Shown one piece after another: positions 44,077-52,999 of a stretch of DNA of 64,000 nucleotides. Under the pieces are notes generated by a model, which was given only the letters and a program-made list of their open reading frames with translations, did not search any database and had not been told where the DNA came from. A program made the position numbers and the translations under genes. This DNA is from Oscillospiraceae bacterium (lineage in GTDB: Bacteria > Bacillota > Clostridia > Oscillospirales > CAG-272): NCBI GenBank assembly GCA_015065385.1, contig SVQK01000040.1, forward strand, positions 1 to 64,000. Direction: 5' to 3'. Within the stretch, counting starts at the first letter, position 1, and each line of letters begins with the position of its first letter.

Positions 44077-44184
44077 GTCTTTTTTCCGCTCCCGTTCAAA
44101 CGGTTTTCAGGTCGGCCCGGCGGAGCGCAGTTGCGCTTTCTTCCTGATTTTTTATCGGGACCTGTCCGCAAAAGCTCTTTGATG

Positions 44185-44213
44185 TTGACTTTTTCGGCGA
44201 TTGATTCTATAAT
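44185..44213 (+). promoter_or_regulatory. promoter of the kinase/dehydrogenase operon
   Basis: TTGACT (44185-44190), 17-base spacer, TATAAT (44208-44213), 42 bases before the start codon. Confidence 0.86.
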
Positions 44214-44255
44214 GATGCCGGAACCTGTATGAATTCATTTTCAAGGAGGCCTAAG

Positions 44256-45281
44256 ATGAAAAACAGAATCGTGGTGGCCGGAAATATCATCGTAGACCGG
44301 TTTTATCCCATCGCGGGCTACCCGGATCGAGGACAGCTCACCACCATTCTCGACGGGATAGGACAGTCCGTGGGAGGCGCGGTCTGCAACGTGGGCATCG
44401 ACCTGAAACGGCTCATGCCGGACACGGACGTCTGCGCGCTCGGTCTGGTCGGGGAGGACGAGGACGGGGAATTCGCGCTTTCCGTCATGCGGGACGCAGG
44501 AGTGGACGTCTCGATGACGGGACGCCGCGGAACGACCTCGTTCACCGCCGTCATGAGCGATTCCGTCACAAACGAGCGGACCTTCTTCCAGTACCGCGGC
44601 GCGAACGCGCTCCTTTCGGAGGATTCTTTCGACTGGGACCGGCTGGACTGCGACATCCTCCACGCGGCGTACATCCTTCTGCTCGACGCGCTCGACGAAG
44701 AGGACGGGGAATACGGCACGAAAATGGCACGGCTTCTGGCTCACTCGAAGGAACGGGGCATCCGGACCTCCATCGACGTGGTGAGCGAGACCGGAACCCG
44801 CTTTTCCCGTCTTGTGCCGCCCGCGCTCCGTTACACCGACCTCTGCGTCATCAACGAAATCGAGGCGGGACAGACCACCGGGATCCCTCTGCGGGATGAG
44901 GACGGGAGCCTGATTTTCGCCCATGTCAAGCCCTGCCTGCGCGCGCTCTTCGAGCTCGGGGTCGGCGAGTGGGCGGTCATCCACTGTCCGGAGGGCGGCT
45001 TCGGCATGGACAAGGCGGGGCGTTTCGCCGCATCCGGGAAAATCCCGACGCCCCCCGGCTATATCAAGAGCAAGGTCGGAGCGGGAGACGCGTTCTGTGC
45101 CGGCGTGCTGTCGGCTGCTCACCGGGGCATGACGCTGTCCGAAGCCGTGCGCCTCGGAAATGCGGCCGCCATGGTATCCCTCAGCGTTCCGGGCGCGACG
45201 GAGGCCATGCGGACCGTCGGAGAATGCCTCCGTGCGGCGGACCGTTTCGGCGAGACGGAACTGCCCGCGATTCCAGATTGA
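44256..45281 (+). CDS. PfkB-family carbohydrate kinase
   Basis: A 341-residue cytoplasmic kinase. The ATG at 44256 is chosen over 44229 because AAGGAGG lies just upstream. PfkB signatures: N-terminal VAGNIIVDRFYP, the GG-x-x-N-like segment SVGGAVCNVGIDLKRL, and the catalytic motif VGAGDAFCAGVL (275-284) with D278 as the base. Members phosphorylate sugars or nucleosides such as fructose, ribose or 2-keto-3-deoxygluconate; the substrate is not readable. It is followed after 11 bases by a mannitol-1-phosphate-dehydrogenase-like gene, which fits a fructose- or hexulose-phosphorylating role. Confidence 0.88.
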   Translation: MKNRIVVAGNIIVDRFYPIAGYPDRGQLTTILDGIGQSVGGAVCNVGIDLKRLMPDTDVCALGLVGEDEDGEFALSVMRDAGVDVSMTGRRGTTSFTAVMSDSVTNERTFFQYRGANALLSEDSFDWDRLDCDILHAAYILLLDALDEEDGEYGTKMARLLAHSKERGIRTSIDVVSETGTRFSRLVPPALRYTDLCVINEIEAGQTTGIPLRDEDGSLIFAHVKPCLRALFELGVGEWAVIHCPEGGFGMDKAGRFAASGKIPTPPGYIKSKVGAGDAFCAGVLSAAHRGMTLSEAVRLGNAAAMVSLSVPGATEAMRTVGECLRAADRFGETELPAIPD

Positions 45282-45292
45282 GGAGGTGCTCC

Positions 45293-46498
45293 ATGAAAAA
45301 GATCTGTGTCATCGGAGCGGGAAACATCGGGCGCGGTTTCATCGGACAGCTGTTTTCCGAAGCGGGCCGGGAGGTCCTCTATCTGGATGTGGTCAAATCC
45401 ACAGTGGACGCGCTGAACGAGGCCGGATGCTATCCCCTTGACCTCGTATCGAACGCCGGACGCGAGCGGATAATCATCTCCCCCGTCCGGGCTGTGGACG
45501 GAAACGACCGCGATGCGGCTGCGGATGCCATCGCGGAGGCGGAGATCCTCGTCACCTGCGTCGGGGCGAAGGCGCTCCGATATATCGTTCCGAATCTGGC
45601 CGCCGGGATCCGGCTGAGACTGGCGCGGGGAGGCGGTCCGCTCAATCTGCTGATCTGCGAGAACCTGATGGACGCGGACAAGGTCCTCCGTTCCCTTCTC
45701 GAAGAGGTCCTGACCGCGGAAGAGCTCAGATCTCTCGGGCTGGTGGAGACCTCAGTGGGCCGCATGGTTCCCCTCCCCGACAAATCGCTCCTTGAAGCGG
45801 AACCGCTGCTCGTCCGGGCGGAGCGGTACGGCATCCTGCCCTTCGACCGGGACGCGTGGATCGGGCCGCTTCCGGAGATCCCGGGACTTGTGCCGGTTTC
45901 CCCCTTCCAGTTTGTGATCGAGCGGAAGCTCTATGTTCACAATATGGGCCACGCGGTCTGCGCCTATCTCGGAACGCTGGCGGGATACGAGCGGATCGCG
46001 GACGCCATCGGGGATCCGGCGGTGCGCTGCGCGGTGAGGGAGGCGATGACCGCTTCCGTCCGCGCGCTGGCGAAACAATTCGGTCAGCCGCTCGACGCCC
46101 TCCTTGCGCACACGGACGATCTGATCCGCCGTTTCGGAAACCGGGCTCTCGGTGACACCTGCGCGCGGGTCGGAGCGGATATCCCGCGGAAGCTGGCCTT
46201 CTCGGACCGGCTCACAGGCGCGGCGCGGACGGTACTTGCCTCCGGGATGAGGCCGGTGTGGCACTCGCTCGGAGCAGCCGCGGCGATCCGCTGTCTGGAA
46301 CGGGAACAGGGTTCCGTCTTTCCGGATCCCGACGCCGCGTTCGATTCGCTCACAGGAGTGACGGAAGGGCCGTACCGGGAGGACGCGCTGACTTTCCGCG
46401 AACTCCTCCGGCAGAACGAAAACTCCCCGGATCTTCTCAGGATCATGATCTGCGCGGCGGACGAGCTTCTCGCGGCGCACACTCCCGCGGTGATGTGA
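45293..46498 (+). CDS. mannitol-1-phosphate 5-dehydrogenase family protein
   Basis: A 401-residue NAD(H)-dependent dehydrogenase; the start follows GAGGAGG. The Rossmann motif is GAGNIGRGFIGQL (8-20). Conserved family blocks are PLNLLICENLMDA, VETSVGRMVPLPDKS and FVIERKLYVHNMGHAVCAYL (K and H of the long-chain mannitol dehydrogenase active site). MtlD interconverts mannitol-1-phosphate and fructose-6-phosphate; relatives act on other hexonate or polyol phosphates. No PTS gene is present, so direct mannitol uptake is not implied. It shares an operon with the PfkB kinase and ends at a bidirectional terminator. A longer open frame upstream of 45293 overlaps the kinase gene and is not used. Confidence 0.86.
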   Translation: MKKICVIGAGNIGRGFIGQLFSEAGREVLYLDVVKSTVDALNEAGCYPLDLVSNAGRERIIISPVRAVDGNDRDAAADAIAEAEILVTCVGAKALRYIVPNLAAGIRLRLARGGGPLNLLICENLMDADKVLRSLLEEVLTAEELRSLGLVETSVGRMVPLPDKSLLEAEPLLVRAERYGILPFDRDAWIGPLPEIPGLVPVSPFQFVIERKLYVHNMGHAVCAYLGTLAGYERIADAIGDPAVRCAVREAMTASVRALAKQFGQPLDALLAHTDDLIRRFGNRALGDTCARVGADIPRKLAFSDRLTGAARTVLASGMRPVWHSLGAAAAIRCLEREQGSVFPDPDAAFDSLTGVTEGPYREDALTFRELLRQNENSPDLLRIMICAADELLAAHTPAVM

Positions 46499-46513
46499 CT
46501 CGTCAAAACAGAC

Positions 46514-46550
46514 AAAACCCGGACGCGCTCGAAAAACGCTCCGGGTTCTT
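46514..46550. terminator. bidirectional terminator
   Basis: Arms AACCCGGACGCG (46516-46527) and CGCTCCGGGTT with a GAAAAA-containing loop; A-run to the left and TTCTT to the right serve the converging isomerase and dehydrogenase genes. Confidence 0.82.
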
Positions 46551-46574
46551 ATGATTCCGTTCCTGTTCCGCGGT

Positions 46575-47246
46575 TCAGTCCGCCGGGGGATATTCGTTGC
46601 AGAGCAGAACTTCGGCGGGCTCGTCCTCCTCGATCTCGGAGAAGCGGGGCTGGTCTTCATAGAAGCGGTTGTCCTTCGCGTCGTCGTTGACCATCGAAAC
46701 CTCGCCGACCACGACGTCCCCGCCCTCTCCCCAGAAGGAGTGATAGAGATACCGCTGCATCGTGATGGATTCGCCGGGCTTCAGGCGCAGGACCGTGCCC
46801 GCCGGAACGATCCGGGTGATGCCGTCCGTCGTCACGGGAACGTCCTTTTCGGACAAGCCCTCGTTTTCATCGGACAGCCAGACCCGCACCGCCAGATCCG
46901 CGCCGCCCCGGTTGATGATATCCTCCATCTTGCTCCAGTGGAAGTGGAGGGGCGTCACCTGCCCTTCGCGGACGAGCATGATCTTCTCCGCGTAGGTCTT
47001 GCTCTCCGGATCGCCGATTTTCCCGTTGCGGATCGTAACGAGCTGCAGGCCGGTCTTTTTGAAGTCGCCCGAGCCGAAATCCGTGATATCCCACCCGAGC
47101 ATCCGCTCCCGGATCTCGTCGTATTCATGGCCGAGGGTCTTCCACTTCCCGGCCGGGATATCGCAGAACGGAGGCAGGCGGAAGCACACCCCCTCAAGCG
47201 CGTCCCGGAATTCGCGTATATACCCGTTGATTTCCGATCTCTTCAT
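46575..47246 (-). CDS. D-lyxose/D-mannose-type sugar isomerase
   Basis: A 223-residue cupin-fold enzyme of the D-lyxose ketol-isomerase family, which converts D-lyxose to D-xylulose and often D-mannose to D-fructose. Metal ligands are visible: H101 and H103 in PLHFHWSKMEDIINRGG, E108, and H169 in YLYHSFWGEGGD. Length fits the family (about 225). It starts 45 bases after the stop of the solute-binding lipoprotein at 47292-48803, so the two form an operon linking sugar capture and isomerisation. With the neighbouring PfkB kinase it could feed fructose-6-phosphate. Confidence 0.88.
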   Translation of the reverse strand: MKRSEINGYIREFRDALEGVCFRLPPFCDIPAGKWKTLGHEYDEIRERMLGWDITDFGSGDFKKTGLQLVTIRNGKIGDPESKTYAEKIMLVREGQVTPLHFHWSKMEDIINRGGADLAVRVWLSDENEGLSEKDVPVTTDGITRIVPAGTVLRLKPGESITMQRYLYHSFWGEGGDVVVGEVSMVNDDAKDNRFYEDQPRFSEIEEDEPAEVLLCNEYPPAD

Positions 47247-47291
47247 CGTCTTTTTATCCTTTCTGTGCCGTCTTCTCCCGATACGGGCCGA

Positions 47292-48803
47292 TCAGCCGCC
47301 CACGCCGTAGGCCTTCAGGGTCTTCTCCATGGACTTGGTCACGACCTTCGCGGACTTCTCGAAGGATGAGGCGAAGGTGTCCTGCTTGCTGTTCCACATG
47401 GAGGAGATCGTGCCGTACATGCTGCCCCAGTTGTAATAGCGGCCTATATCGTAGATCACGCTGTCGAAGATGATCTCGAGCATCTCGAGGGAGTCGTTGT
47501 CCCGCATGTACTTGCCCTCGAGCGTGATATCGTAGTAGGCCGGGAGGACGGTCTGCATGCTTCTGGCGGAGAAGGCTTCGATGACGATGCCCGTCCGCTC
47601 CGGATTCTCACAGGTGACCGGTACGGAGAAGAAGCCCGTTCCGTAGGGGTCGTTTTCGTTGCAGTAAGCCGCCTGAGCCTCGTCGAACTTCGGATTCGGG
47701 AGGACGCCGAAATCGGACTCCACCTCGCGCAGGTTCTCGATATCGCGCATGTGAACCCACGAGAAGAGCGTGTTTTTGCCCTCGATCATCCGGACCTTGA
47801 CGTCGTAGTCCCCCATGCCCTTGTAGACGTCTAGCTCGGTGGACATGGACAGGGTGCAGTCCTGCTGAATGAAGGAAATGAGCTTCGTCCACGACTCGAC
47901 GGAATGATCGGTCAGGAACGTGATCTTCGGGTCACCGTTGTCGTCCAGCTCCGCGCACATGTTGCCGAGCGCGTTAAACATGGTCTGGCCGGAATCGCTG
48001 AAATACAGATAGCCGATCACGTCGTCCTCGTTGTACTTGCCGTCGCCGTTCTTGTCGGTGAGGACCGCGTTCGACATCTCGATGAATTTGTCCATCGTGA
48101 AGGTCCCCTCGCGCACGAGCTCATAGGGATCGTCCAGATGGTAGTCCGTGATGTTGTCCTTCACAAAGGCGATAACGTTGACGGCGTTGTTGTCCGCCTC
48201 GGTCAGCTCGCCCGCCGCGAAGAAGATTTTGCCGCAGAGGGAGAGATCATGGATCGAGTTCTGATCCCACCACTTCTGCTCGAGGTTCAGGTACGGGACC
48301 TCCATGAGATCCATGACCTGCCCCTTTCCGGCGATGGCGGTGGTGTCGTTTCCGTTGCAGATGACCGCGTCCATGTTTTCGCCCGCCGTCACCATCTTGT
48401 TGACATAGGTCGCGCAGGCTCCGTTGTCCCCCATGAATTCCTGCGCGATGGCGAGGTTATAGGTGGTGTTGATGTAGTCGTTGCGGTTGTAGATCGCGTC
48501 GTTCAGCGCTTCGCCGTTCAGCTCCTCCACCCAGATATCCTTGACCGTCCAGAAATTCGCGCCGCACTTGCGGATATAGAATGTAAAGGCGTATCCGTCG
48601 TAATCGTTCACCGGAACGCCCGGATCGAAGACCTCCTCCGTCTCTTCCTCGGGAGAGGCTGTCGGTTCGGCGGCGACGGGCTCCGCCTGTGACGCCGCGG
48701 CAGGATCCTCCCGCCCGTTTCCGCTTTCGCTGCACGCTGTCAAAATCAGCATCACCAGGGCCAGAACAGTACACCAGCCCCTCATTGCAAAACGCTTTGC
48801 CAT
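47292..48803 (-). CDS. solute-binding-type lipoprotein, paralog 2
   Basis: A 503-residue lipoprotein; the start at 48803 follows AAAGGAGAC and a signal peptide with lipobox (LALVMLILTACSE). After an acidic tether the binding domain begins at NDYDGYAFTFYIRKCG and includes ELNGEALNDAIYNRNDYINT, LEQKWWDQNS, the calcium-type loop DKNGDGKYNEDD, and the family C-terminal signature LEGKYMRDNDSLEML, YDIGRYYNWG. It ends in a charged helix. The D-lyxose/mannose isomerase gene follows in the same operon, hinting at a monosaccharide or oligosaccharide ligand. No transporter genes are adjacent. Confidence 0.87.
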   Translation of the reverse strand: MAKRFAMRGWCTVLALVMLILTACSESGNGREDPAAASQAEPVAAEPTASPEEETEEVFDPGVPVNDYDGYAFTFYIRKCGANFWTVKDIWVEELNGEALNDAIYNRNDYINTTYNLAIAQEFMGDNGACATYVNKMVTAGENMDAVICNGNDTTAIAGKGQVMDLMEVPYLNLEQKWWDQNSIHDLSLCGKIFFAAGELTEADNNAVNVIAFVKDNITDYHLDDPYELVREGTFTMDKFIEMSNAVLTDKNGDGKYNEDDVIGYLYFSDSGQTMFNALGNMCAELDDNGDPKITFLTDHSVESWTKLISFIQQDCTLSMSTELDVYKGMGDYDVKVRMIEGKNTLFSWVHMRDIENLREVESDFGVLPNPKFDEAQAAYCNENDPYGTGFFSVPVTCENPERTGIVIEAFSARSMQTVLPAYYDITLEGKYMRDNDSLEMLEIIFDSVIYDIGRYYNWGSMYGTISSMWNSKQDTFASSFEKSAKVVTKSMEKTLKAYGVGG

Positions 48804-48989
48804 ACTGTCTCCTTTCTTGACGTTCCCTGTTGGAAAGTGTCTGAAAAAACCGATTGGCTTCCGATCAATTTGATGGAACATTGTAAGTATAGCATCGAGA
48901 TTGGCGGATAATGTGAACGCACGGTGAATTATATGTTTCCGCTCCGGACCTGCCCGAAACCAGCGGAGCCTTCGTCCGTCCATCCTCTC

Positions 48990-49018
48990 TTGACAAGCGG
49001 GGAGATTTCCTGTATAAT
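48990..49018 (+). promoter_or_regulatory. promoter of lipoprotein paralog 3
   Basis: TTGACA (48990-48995), 17-base spacer, TATAAT (49013-49018): full consensus, 50 bases before the start codon. Confidence 0.88.
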
Positions 49019-49068
49019 CGGGATCGGTTGAATCCGATCATTACCAGAAAAGAAAATGCGAGGTCATC

Positions 49069-50550
49069 ATGAAACAGAACAGAACCGCCTGCGCCCTTCT
49101 CGGCTTACTCCTGCTGCTCCCTGCCTGCGGAAAAACGGAAGACGCGCCGCCCGCGGAACAGGAGACGATCCCGTCCGCTCCCTCGGAGGTCGCCCCGGAC
49201 GAAGCGGGATCCGAACCGGAAGAGGAACCTCCGCTTGCCTATCTCGGCGAACACGATTTCGGAGGCAAAACGTACACGATGCTGGTCAGCGGCATGGACA
49301 ACAGCGAATGGCGTCAGAATCCGATCGACGCCGACGCGGAGAACCCGGAGATTCAGAACAGCATGCGGTTCCAGCGCAATATCGAAATCGAGAACACCTA
49401 CCAGGTCAGGCTCGAATCCGTTGAGCAGTTCGGGAGCGGCGGTCTCGTCATGACGGAAATCAAAAACGCGATCAAAGCGAACGACGAGCTTTACCATTCC
49501 GTGATGCTCTGCGCGGAAAACATGTGGAAGCTCGTGCAGGAGGGGTATTTTCTGAACCTGAACGACCTGCCGAACCTTTCCCTTTCGAGTCCGTGGTGGG
49601 ATCAGCGGTCCGTGGAGGATATGACCGTCAACGGAAAGCTCTACCACGCGGTCAACGCAGTCTGTACGGCGACTTACAACGCGACCTTCGCCGTGCTCTT
49701 CAACAAGGAACTGGCCGAAACCTATCAGGTTCCCTCCCCCTATGAGTATGTGCTCGACGACGCGTGGACCTACGACGTGCTGAACGACATGATGACGGGC
49801 ATTTCGACCGACCTCGACGGCAACGGCAAGATGGACGACCACGACCTCTTCGGCCTCTGCCTCTGGGTGGACGCCATCACAGGCGCGGTCAACTCGGGGC
49901 TGGAATACTGCTGTCAGGTCGGGGACGACGGACTGCTCGCGCTCACGCTGGACACGGAGCGGGTGCAGAACATCGTGGACAAGTTCCTCCGGTTCGCCGC
50001 CGACGACAGCATCACTGCCGACTACATCTACAAGGGATACAGCTCCTACGATCTCTTCGCCGGAAACCACGCATTGTTCTACATGCAGGAGATCAACCGC
50101 ATCACGGCGTTCCGGGACATGGAGGCCGATTTCGGAGTGCTGCCCATGCCGAAATACGAGGCAGCGCAGGAGGTCTACCGGAACTGCGTCGCGGAAAACG
50201 ACGGCGTTCTTCTGGCCGTTCCGATCATCATCTCCGACGAAGAGTTCTCGACGGTGGTGCTCGAAGCGCTCGCCCGGCTGTCTCAGGAATATGTGATGCC
50301 GGCGTACTACGAAATCACGCTCCAGCGGAAAGCCGCCCGCGACGAGGAATCCGGACAGATGCTGGACATCATTTTCTCGACCCGCGCCTACGACCTCGGC
50401 TGGATCTACCAGATCGGCGCGCTGAAAAACTCCATGAAGGACATGGTCAACGGAGGTTCCTCCAACATCTCCGCCGTCGTCGCAAAGAGAAAAAACATTG
50501 CGAACCGGATGCTGAAGGAAGTGAACGAATTCTATCAGGGAGAAGGCTGA
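49069..50550 (+). CDS. solute-binding-type lipoprotein, paralog 3
   Basis: A 493-residue lipoprotein (signal MKQNRTACALLGLLLLLPAC, C20 as lipid site). The tether to about residue 55 is rich in Pro and Glu. Family motifs: GEHDFGGKTYTMLVSGMDNS, SSPWWDQRSVEDMTVNG, calcium-type loop with D248, D250, N252-G and D259, then EITLQRKAARDEESGQMLDI and YDLGWIYQIG. The family-typical charged C-terminal helix follows. It is monocistronic (promoter 48990, terminator 50567) and precedes the HTH-glycosidase fusion gene. Confidence 0.88.
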   Translation: MKQNRTACALLGLLLLLPACGKTEDAPPAEQETIPSAPSEVAPDEAGSEPEEEPPLAYLGEHDFGGKTYTMLVSGMDNSEWRQNPIDADAENPEIQNSMRFQRNIEIENTYQVRLESVEQFGSGGLVMTEIKNAIKANDELYHSVMLCAENMWKLVQEGYFLNLNDLPNLSLSSPWWDQRSVEDMTVNGKLYHAVNAVCTATYNATFAVLFNKELAETYQVPSPYEYVLDDAWTYDVLNDMMTGISTDLDGNGKMDDHDLFGLCLWVDAITGAVNSGLEYCCQVGDDGLLALTLDTERVQNIVDKFLRFAADDSITADYIYKGYSSYDLFAGNHALFYMQEINRITAFRDMEADFGVLPMPKYEAAQEVYRNCVAENDGVLLAVPIIISDEEFSTVVLEALARLSQEYVMPAYYEITLQRKAARDEESGQMLDIIFSTRAYDLGWIYQIGALKNSMKDMVNGGSSNISAVVAKRKNIANRMLKEVNEFYQGEG

Positions 50551-50566
50551 TTCTCCCTTTCCCGAA

Positions 50567-50626
50567 AACGCCCCTTCCCTGCCGCGCGCTTCACCGTACG
50601 GTCGGGAGAGGCGTTCTTTCTGTTTT
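50567..50626 (+). terminator. intrinsic terminator after paralog 3
   Basis: Long stem with AACGCC-CTTCCCTGCC and GGTCGGGAGAGGCGTT arms, followed by CTTTCTGTTTTT on the plus strand. It lies 16 bases after the stop. Confidence 0.78.
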
Positions 50627-50650
50627 TCGGACGGGTAAACGAAAAGTAGA

Positions 50651-50679
50651 TTGCGCAATGGGGAAAAAGATGCTATACT
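50651..50679 (+). promoter_or_regulatory. promoter of the HTH-glycosidase gene
   Basis: TTGCGC (50651-50656), 17-base spacer, TATACT (50674-50679), 65 bases before the ATG at 50745. It shows that the gene starts at 50745 rather than at upstream in-frame codons. Confidence 0.82.
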
Positions 50680-50744
50680 GTTTTCAAAGCAGTCGATCGA
50701 CTCAAACAAAAACGATATGCGAAACCGCAGGGAGGTTCGACAGG

Positions 50745-52961
50745 ATGGAGCTGGAGAAAACAGGGGCGTTTATCCGGAGCGAGCGGATCAGGCTGGGCCT
50801 GTCCCAAAGCGCGCTCGGAAAGAAGCTCTCGGTGACGGACAAGGCCGTGAGCAAATGGGAGAGAGGTTCGGGATGCCCGGACGTGGAGACGCTGCAGGCG
50901 CTGGCGTCGCTCTTCGGCTGCACGGTGCAGAATATCCTCGAAGGGAGCGCGAGGACCGCGGAGCCCACGTCCATGAATGAATTCGCCCGGCCCTCCGCCT
51001 CGGAGCAGTCCGCCGGAGAATCGGAAAAGCCCTCGTACGCGTGCGCCCGGGATCATTTGCCCGCCAAGCTCCTGATCCTGACCGAAGGTCCGTCCGATTT
51101 CACAAAGGTGCTCGAAAGCTGCGGCGCGGACATCACGTTCATGACCATGGAAGAGGCGATCGGAAAGGATCTCACCGTCTACGACGCCTTCTGTATCCTC
51201 GCCTACCGGAAGGTGCTCGATCCGCGCCTCAGAGTCCCGCTGGAAGCGGAGGCGGCAAAGGGCAAGCGGTTCTTCACCGAAGCGCTCGGCAGTTTTCTCA
51301 ATCTCTTTTCCGACGCGCCTGCCGACACCACGCGCCGCCGTCTGGCAGTCGTTCAGCCGGAGGATCCGGATCGGGCTGTTCCGGGATTTGAAACCGGCGA
51401 TCTGCTCGACGACATGAGCAACGCAACGGCAAGACCGTTTTTCCCGGTGCCGGGGATGACGCCTCTTCTGGTTTACCGGGATCATATCCTTGCCCACAGG
51501 CACTGGAACGCACCGCGGGAGGAGATTTTGAAGGACAGCGGGCTCGGGCTCTGGCTGGTCGGCGAGAACGTGATGATGTGCTCCTTCACGCTGCACAATT
51601 TCAACAAAGCGCGCTTCGCTCCAAGGGACAGTTGGCTGCGTCTGATCGCGTGGATCGCGGAATGGATCACGGGATCCGCCTCCGCTTTTCTTCCCGAGCC
51701 CGTTGTGAAGTACGGAACGGATCGGGATCTGACGGACGACGCCGTGTTTGAGGAATGCCGGAGGGACGCCGTGGAGCGCGGGATCCGCTGGCTCAGACAA
51801 TTCCTCGTGGACAAAGGCGCGGGCGGCATCCGGGAGGGGATCCGCCACAACATCGATCCCGAAGGCCGTCAGATGAAGGCGGACGAAGTGCGGAACGACT
51901 GCACCGGAGAATCGGCAGGCGCATTCAACATGTACGCCCGGTTGACGGGGAACGAAGAAATGAGCCGGATCGCGGATCGGATGCGGGAGTTCATCTTCGG
52001 ATCTATGATGATCAACGGCGGGCTGTTCGACGGCATGATCCGCTGGACGGATACCGCGTGGGTGGCGTGCTATCAGGACGACGTCGCGCGCTCGATCCTT
52101 CCCGTTCTTTTGGAATGCAACTTCATGGGGGACGACCGCCGGTTCCCTGAGGTCTGCCGCGCGCTCGATTTTCTCGTGAAGACCACGGCGAAGGACGGAT
52201 GCCGGGTGCCGCGGACAGATATTCCGAACCTCTCGGAGGAGGCGATCCGCGCTCTCTGCGAATCGGAACACGGCGTTCCCACGGCGCACCACAACGCGTA
52301 CTATCATGCCGCCCTTCTTCTGGCTTACCGGTTCGGTAAAAATCCGGTCTATCTCGACACGGCGCGGCGCGGGATCGAAACCATCATGGCGGTCTATCCG
52401 GAAACACGGCGCGAACAGAGCGAAACGCAGGAGTTCTGCCGCCTGATCCTGCCGCTTGCCATGCTGTACGAAGCGACGGGGGAGGAAAAACATCTGGCGA
52501 TGCTGGAGCGGGTGACGCGCGATCTTCTGTCGCACCGGCATCCCTCGGGCGGATTCGCCGAGTGGGACACGGGCTACACGGCGCATTACTCCCGGATCTC
52601 GACGGGAGAATGCTCGCTTCTGACAGAGAACGGCGATCCCGTGGCGGACCTGCTCTATTCGATGAACTGGCTGCCTGTCGGATTCGCCTACGCCTTTTAC
52701 GCGACGGGGGATCCGGCGTACCGGGATCTGTGGCGGGAGACGGCTGAATTTCTCATGAAAGCGCAGATCCGCTCCGACGATCCCCTCACGAACGGGAGCT
52801 GGTGCCGGGCGTTCGATATGGATCTCGGCGAGGCATACGGCTGCCCGCACGACGTGGGATGGGCCGCGTACTGCAGCGAGACCGGATGGACGGACGCCGA
52901 AATCCTGATGGGGTTCATGCTGCCCGAGCTCCTTGAACAAAGCAAACGGGAATCCAAATAA
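50745..52961 (+). CDS. XRE-type HTH fused to GATase-like and six-hairpin glycosidase-like domains
   Basis: A 738-residue protein without signal peptide; the start follows GGAGG and a dedicated promoter. Residues 5-65 are a clear Cro/CI HTH (LSQSALGKKLSVTDKAVSKW). Residues about 105-310 resemble a class-I glutamine-amidotransferase-like alpha/beta domain (AKLLILTEGPSDFTKVLESC, TVYDAFCILAY). Residues about 325-738 show helical hairpin repeats (TGESAGAFNMYARLTGNEEM, TAHHNAYYHAALLLAYRFGK, GGFAEWDTGYTAHYSRIST) as in (alpha/alpha)6 glycosidases. A DNA-binding domain on a glycosidase-like body is unusual; it may be a sugar-sensing repressor derived from an enzyme, or a bifunctional protein. It lies between two binding lipoproteins, its likely targets. 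Confidence 0.85.
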   Translation: MELEKTGAFIRSERIRLGLSQSALGKKLSVTDKAVSKWERGSGCPDVETLQALASLFGCTVQNILEGSARTAEPTSMNEFARPSASEQSAGESEKPSYACARDHLPAKLLILTEGPSDFTKVLESCGADITFMTMEEAIGKDLTVYDAFCILAYRKVLDPRLRVPLEAEAAKGKRFFTEALGSFLNLFSDAPADTTRRRLAVVQPEDPDRAVPGFETGDLLDDMSNATARPFFPVPGMTPLLVYRDHILAHRHWNAPREEILKDSGLGLWLVGENVMMCSFTLHNFNKARFAPRDSWLRLIAWIAEWITGSASAFLPEPVVKYGTDRDLTDDAVFEECRRDAVERGIRWLRQFLVDKGAGGIREGIRHNIDPEGRQMKADEVRNDCTGESAGAFNMYARLTGNEEMSRIADRMREFIFGSMMINGGLFDGMIRWTDTAWVACYQDDVARSILPVLLECNFMGDDRRFPEVCRALDFLVKTTAKDGCRVPRTDIPNLSEEAIRALCESEHGVPTAHHNAYYHAALLLAYRFGKNPVYLDTARRGIETIMAVYPETRREQSETQEFCRLILPLAMLYEATGEEKHLAMLERVTRDLLSHRHPSGGFAEWDTGYTAHYSRISTGECSLLTENGDPVADLLYSMNWLPVGFAYAFYATGDPAYRDLWRETAEFLMKAQIRSDDPLTNGSWCRAFDMDLGEAYGCPHDVGWAAYCSETGWTDAEILMGFMLPELLEQSKRESK

Positions 52962-52999
52962 GCCGAAGCTTCAAATCAGTCTGCAAGGAGGACAAACCG

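Larger units (their letters stand above)
43937..44255. other. divergent intergenic region
   Basis: 319 bases between the GH63/MGH1-like gene (left) and the PfkB operon (right). It contains back-to-back promoters at 44048-44076 (minus) and 44185-44213 (plus), about 108 bases apart; a regulator acting on both could bind between them. No gene is seen. Confidence 0.7.

Noticed and set aside
44969..45292. N-terminal extension of the MtlD-like protein
   Set aside because: It overlaps the PfkB kinase gene out of frame; the ATG at 45293 has a strong ribosome binding site and begins the Rossmann motif.
49764..50744. N-terminal extension of the HTH-glycosidase protein by 327 codons
   Set aside because: It overlaps the lipoprotein gene in another frame and crosses a terminator and the promoter at 50651-50679; the ATG at 50745 has GGAGG and begins the HTH.
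50673..52940. 755-codon open frame on the minus strand opposite the HTH-glycosidase gene
   Set aside because: Arg/Pro/His-rich composition typical of a GC-rich antisense shadow; no domain, ribosome binding site or promoter.
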